This document shows positions 20,722 through 23,057 of a stretch of DNA of 23,057 nt, piece after piece; the stretch's first letter is position 1; each line of letters starts with the position of its first letter. A model generated the notes under the pieces. That model did no database searches, was not told where the DNA came from, and worked only from the letters and a program-made list of their open reading frames with translations. Position numbers and translations under genes: made by a program. Source of the DNA: Silene noctiflora (taxonomy: Eukaryota; Streptophyta; Magnoliopsida; Caryophyllales; Caryophyllaceae); the NCBI GenBank assembly GCA_009801015.1, contig VHZZ01015409.1, forward strand, positions 1 to 23,057. Direction: 5' to 3'.

Positions 20722-20946
20722 ACTCGACCGAATATTGCGGAGGTACTCGACCGAGTAGAGCGAACTTGACCGAGTACCTAACATACTCAACCAAGTGCCT
20801 TAGGAGCATGGATCTGGTGATTTACTATTTTGGAGCAACTCGACCGAGTACACAGAGCACTTGACCGAGTTCAGCTTACTCGACCGAGTGCCTGCTACTC
20901 GACCGAGTCTGATCTACTCGGCCGATTGCACATGTTTTGACCGAGT
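20722..20946. repeat. Internal dyad array B, downstream of the internal gene
   Basis: Ten sites start at 20722, 20745, 20764, 20785, 20838, 20859, 20878, 20897, 20916 and 20935. Steps are 23, 19, 21, 53, 21, 19, 19, 19 and 19 bp. Most read ACTCGACCGAGT; variants include ACTTGACCGAGT (twice) and ACTCAACCAAGT. All have the same orientation. The 53-bp step encloses a 41-nt linker of the same length as the one in array A. Confidence 0.92.
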
Positions 20947-21220
20947 GTAATATTATCATATAAGTATGTTTTATTCGTAGTGTAACGTTGGGCATGAATC
21001 GTTGGTCGACTAACAGCCATGCGTTATGGTTTGACTTGAGACCTGGTCCGGAGGGGAGGGGTAATGGCCTTGTCGGGACATGTCATGTCAGGGATACACC
21101 ATGTTCATTGACTTGATTGTCTGACTGACCTAGTTCGGGATCCATGTGGGAGTGCTCTTTTATTGCATGTAAGGGGGTGTTATAGTACTACGTGACCTTG
21201 AAAGTGTCAACCCGACGGGT
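20947..21220. other. Noncoding interior of the LTR element
   Basis: No frame of note and no recognised motif. Mixed G-rich sequence between array B and the first polypurine-like block. Confidence 0.5.
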
Positions 21221-21259
21221 GAATTTCGGGGACGAAGTTCCTTTTAAGGGAGGTAGGGT
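21221..21259 (+). repeat. Extra polypurine-tract-like block
   Basis: GAATTTCGGGGACGAAGTTC followed by CTTTTAAGGGAGGTAGGG closely parallels the true pre-LTR block at 21581-21617, 360 bp downstream. It is not followed by an LTR start. It looks like a duplicate or relic 3' junction. Confidence 0.65.
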
Positions 21260-21601
21260 GCATTGTGCGCGTGGAAAGAAATTACATTAATTGTTAATTG
21301 CATTAATTGTTTCGTTAAAGACGTTGTAGTATCATGTAGTATCGTATGGTTCCATAGCTCATATGATGTGATATCTTATACTATGTATGATAAAGACTAT
21401 GAATGATGTATGTACGTGTTATGTGAATGGTATGGTGTTGCGTGACAAGTGAGACGAGCGGAGAGGAGATGGGATGGACAATGGTGACGTAGGATTGCGA
21501 TTATGGATGACGATGATTAGATGCGCCGTAGTTAGTAATGAACCAAACCCGTTAAGCCTTAACGTTGAGTGTGGAGAGTTGAACTTCGGGACGAAGTTCT
21601 C

Positions 21602-21617
21602 TTTAAGGAGGGAAGAC
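21602..21617 (+). other. Polypurine tract before the 3' LTR
   Basis: TTTAAGGAGGGAAGAC abuts the TG of the 3' LTR at 21618. A purine run here primes plus-strand synthesis in LTR retrotransposons. The preceding GGGACGAAGTTC context is typical of Tekay/Del-type elements. Confidence 0.85.
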
Positions 21618-22884
21618 TGTAATACCCGTCCCTTGGAGGACCCGTTGACTTGCCTTGAGGACCCTTTGACCGACCTTAGTTGACTTATGCGGACTTGACC
21701 GTGTTAGAACTCGTTTGTTATTAGCTTAGACTCGATCTAGTATTAGATACTCAACTGAGTGCAGTTGACTCGGTCGAGTATGTTAGTACTCGACCGAGTG
21801 GGCGGCTGACAGCGTAATAATATATTACGCAATTACCATAACTCATCGACCGTTTTCATTTTCATTATTTCCTTCCCTTTTCTTCCCATAACCCTAGATC
21901 TGGATATTTCTCCCCCTACCTTTCATCCCTCACCTTGCTAGCATCTACCCGAGAGACCAACAAGGGAATAAAGGTGTATGTCGACTCCGGCCTAGTTGTT
22001 CAATCGTCCGGTAAGGTAAGTCATCGTCACTGTCTGTCAGTGTTAGGGGTTAGGGTTATGGTTGTACGTAACTTGGTTGTGCCATCGTTGTAGGTGTCGG
22101 TAGGGGTGTATCGTGACCGTGTACGCGTTGAATAACAGTCTTGGATTGCTTATCAGGTAGGGTTTCCCCTACTCAGTTTCCTGTAGAATGTATATGCTTT
22201 ATGTGACGATCGTTATGCTGGATATGTTATTATATATGTTGTGGTTGTGGTGGATGGTGGTGATTGTTGGTGTGGAGTTGTGTTTTGTGAGCCATTGTGA
22301 GAGATGGTTCACCCCCATTGTTCGCCCTTTGCGTTCTCTCAGCGTAAGAGGGATGTGCACATTAAAGAACTGGGTTCGGGCTGCGGTCCGGAGATTTTGG
22401 TGGTAAGGTTGCGGTCCCCACTGGCAGGGTTACACACCTCGGTGTGTAATCGGTTTGGTTGTGATGGAGATGGGTGATGGAGGTTGTTGGCTATTGATTT
22501 TTATTAAGCATTTTATCATATATTTTTGTACAGTTGATTGACCTCGTTGTTGTTTTGAAACTGTGATGATCCATTTGGGGGTGGTGAGCAGGCTGACTTG
22601 CAGGTATAGTTGATGTGATGGATGCTTATCTGTGTTGATATTTCTATGGGGATGGGAGATCACTGAGTAGAGGTGTCAGTAAATGTAATAGTGTTGCCAG
22701 TTGTAGACTACCTTCTTTTGTATAGGTTTATGCTTCACGAGTCTCTTGTAAAGTTGTATAATAATTAATATATGTTCTCATATGGTCGGCTTGATATGTA
22801 CTTACCCCGGATAACCGAGATGGTAGCACCCTTGGTTATCAAGGAAGTCTTAGAGAAGGCTCTTTGGTAAGTGGGGGTGTTACA
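21618..22884 (+). repeat. 3' LTR (1267 bp)
   Basis: It begins TGTAATACCC and ends GGGGTGTTACA. Compared with the 5' LTR it lacks one 19-bp unit of the dyad array (sites only at 21749, 21768 and 21788) and gains two single bases in C runs, which accounts exactly for the 17-bp length difference. Substitutions are spread along the LTR and many are transitions. The hairpin at 21812-21830 is identical to that in the 5' LTR. Confidence 0.95.
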
Positions 22885-22970
22885 ACTCAAATGAGAAACT
22901 AACTCCAGTTAGTTATGGGAGTTCGAAAAGATCTATGATGAATGAATCAGAAACCACCCATGCTAGTTGA
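22885..22970 (+). pseudogene. SANT/Myb-like pseudogene, 3' part
   Basis: After removal of the LTR element and one ACTCA copy, the frame reads on from ENIDEQIVDSNS into NEKLTPVSYGSSKRSMMNES and ends at TGA 22968-22970. Continuity across the insertion shows the gene was the insertion target. The stop coincides with the apparent start of another element. Confidence 0.65.
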
Positions 22971-23057
22971 TGCGTGTCTATTATATGATGTTTTGCACCT
23001 CATTTTACACGCATTTCTGAGCTTATTTGAGTAGTTTATGCTACTATTTCCCTTGTT
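22968..23057. mobile_element. Possible start of another LTR, cut by the window end
   Basis: TGATGCGTGTCTATTATATG followed by a CTCATTTTACACGCATTT block resembles the start of LTRs of plant Tat-type gypsy elements, from memory. Only 90 bp are visible, so neither the partner LTR nor a target duplication can be checked. Confidence 0.35.

Larger units (their letters stand above)
16211..22884 (+). mobile_element. Non-autonomous LTR retrotransposon with Tekay/Del-like ends
   Basis: Two direct LTRs (16211-17494 and 21618-22884) start TGTAA(C/T)ACCC and end GGTGTTACA. A perfect 5-bp target duplication ACTCA flanks them at 16206-16210 and 22885-22889. An initiator-Met primer site follows the 5' LTR and a purine tract precedes the 3' LTR. 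These signatures fit Tekay/Del-type Ty3/gypsy chromoviruses. The 4.1-kb interior shows no gag, protease, reverse transcriptase, RNase H or integrase motif and instead holds one spliced ORF1-like gene, so movement would need proteins from elsewhere. By hand count the LTRs differ at roughly 70-75 positions (about 94% identity), so insertion is not very recent. Confidence 0.9.

Noticed and set aside
658-20946. CRISPR-like array from the regularly spaced short repeats
   Set aside because: Units are 12 bp with 7-11 bp linkers in a plant genome, with palindrome variants and no cas genes; not CRISPR.
16211-22884. Autonomous gypsy element
   Set aside because: No aspartic protease, reverse transcriptase YxDD, RNase H or integrase HHCC/DDE-like segment is visible in any frame of the interior.

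Overview
This is nuclear DNA from a flowering plant, almost certainly a eudicot. It holds two intron-rich genes whose spliced products match plant families, set among CACTA, Stowaway-like, hAT, PIF/Harbinger-derived and LTR elements. TE style suggests Caryophyllales, but that is only inference. There are no bacterial features.

Layout. Positions 1-95 are the terminal end of a CACTA transposon. Positions 96-1020 are AT-rich, degenerate, LTR-like DNA. Positions 1231-9701 (+) hold a six-exon gene for a 416-residue triple KH-domain RNA-binding protein of the PEPPER/FLK group. Its introns carry several small transposons, including a clean hAT MITE with an 8-bp target duplication. Converging on it at 10281-13469 (-) is a complete 13-exon cryptochrome-DASH gene (CRY3), 573 residues, with one GC-AG intron. 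Positions 13470-15260 are intergenic and include a decayed reading frame on the minus strand. From 15409 there is a decayed SANT/Myb-like gene of the PIF/Harbinger ORF1 type.

That pseudogene is split by a 6.67-kb LTR retrotransposon (16211-22884, target duplication ACTCA), and its reading frame resumes in phase at 22885. The LTRs (1284 and 1267 bp), the initiator-Met tRNA primer site and the polypurine tract look like a Tekay/Del-type Ty3/gypsy element. The interior has no recognisable gag, protease, reverse transcriptase or integrase. It carries instead what looks like a gene of its own: TATA box, leader intron, a 68-bp coding intron and an ORF1-like protein now broken by stops. The element is therefore non-autonomous.

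The most unusual signal is a family of 12-bp near-palindromes (ACTCGACCGAGT and variants) in arrays with 19-23 bp spacing. They occur in both LTRs, on both sides of the internal gene, and again about 0.5 kb upstream of the KH gene. The two internal arrays each contain one 53-bp step, so most sites would lie near one face of the helix. The two LTRs differ by one 19-bp unit of this array. A small LTR hairpin shows a paired compensatory change between the two LTRs.
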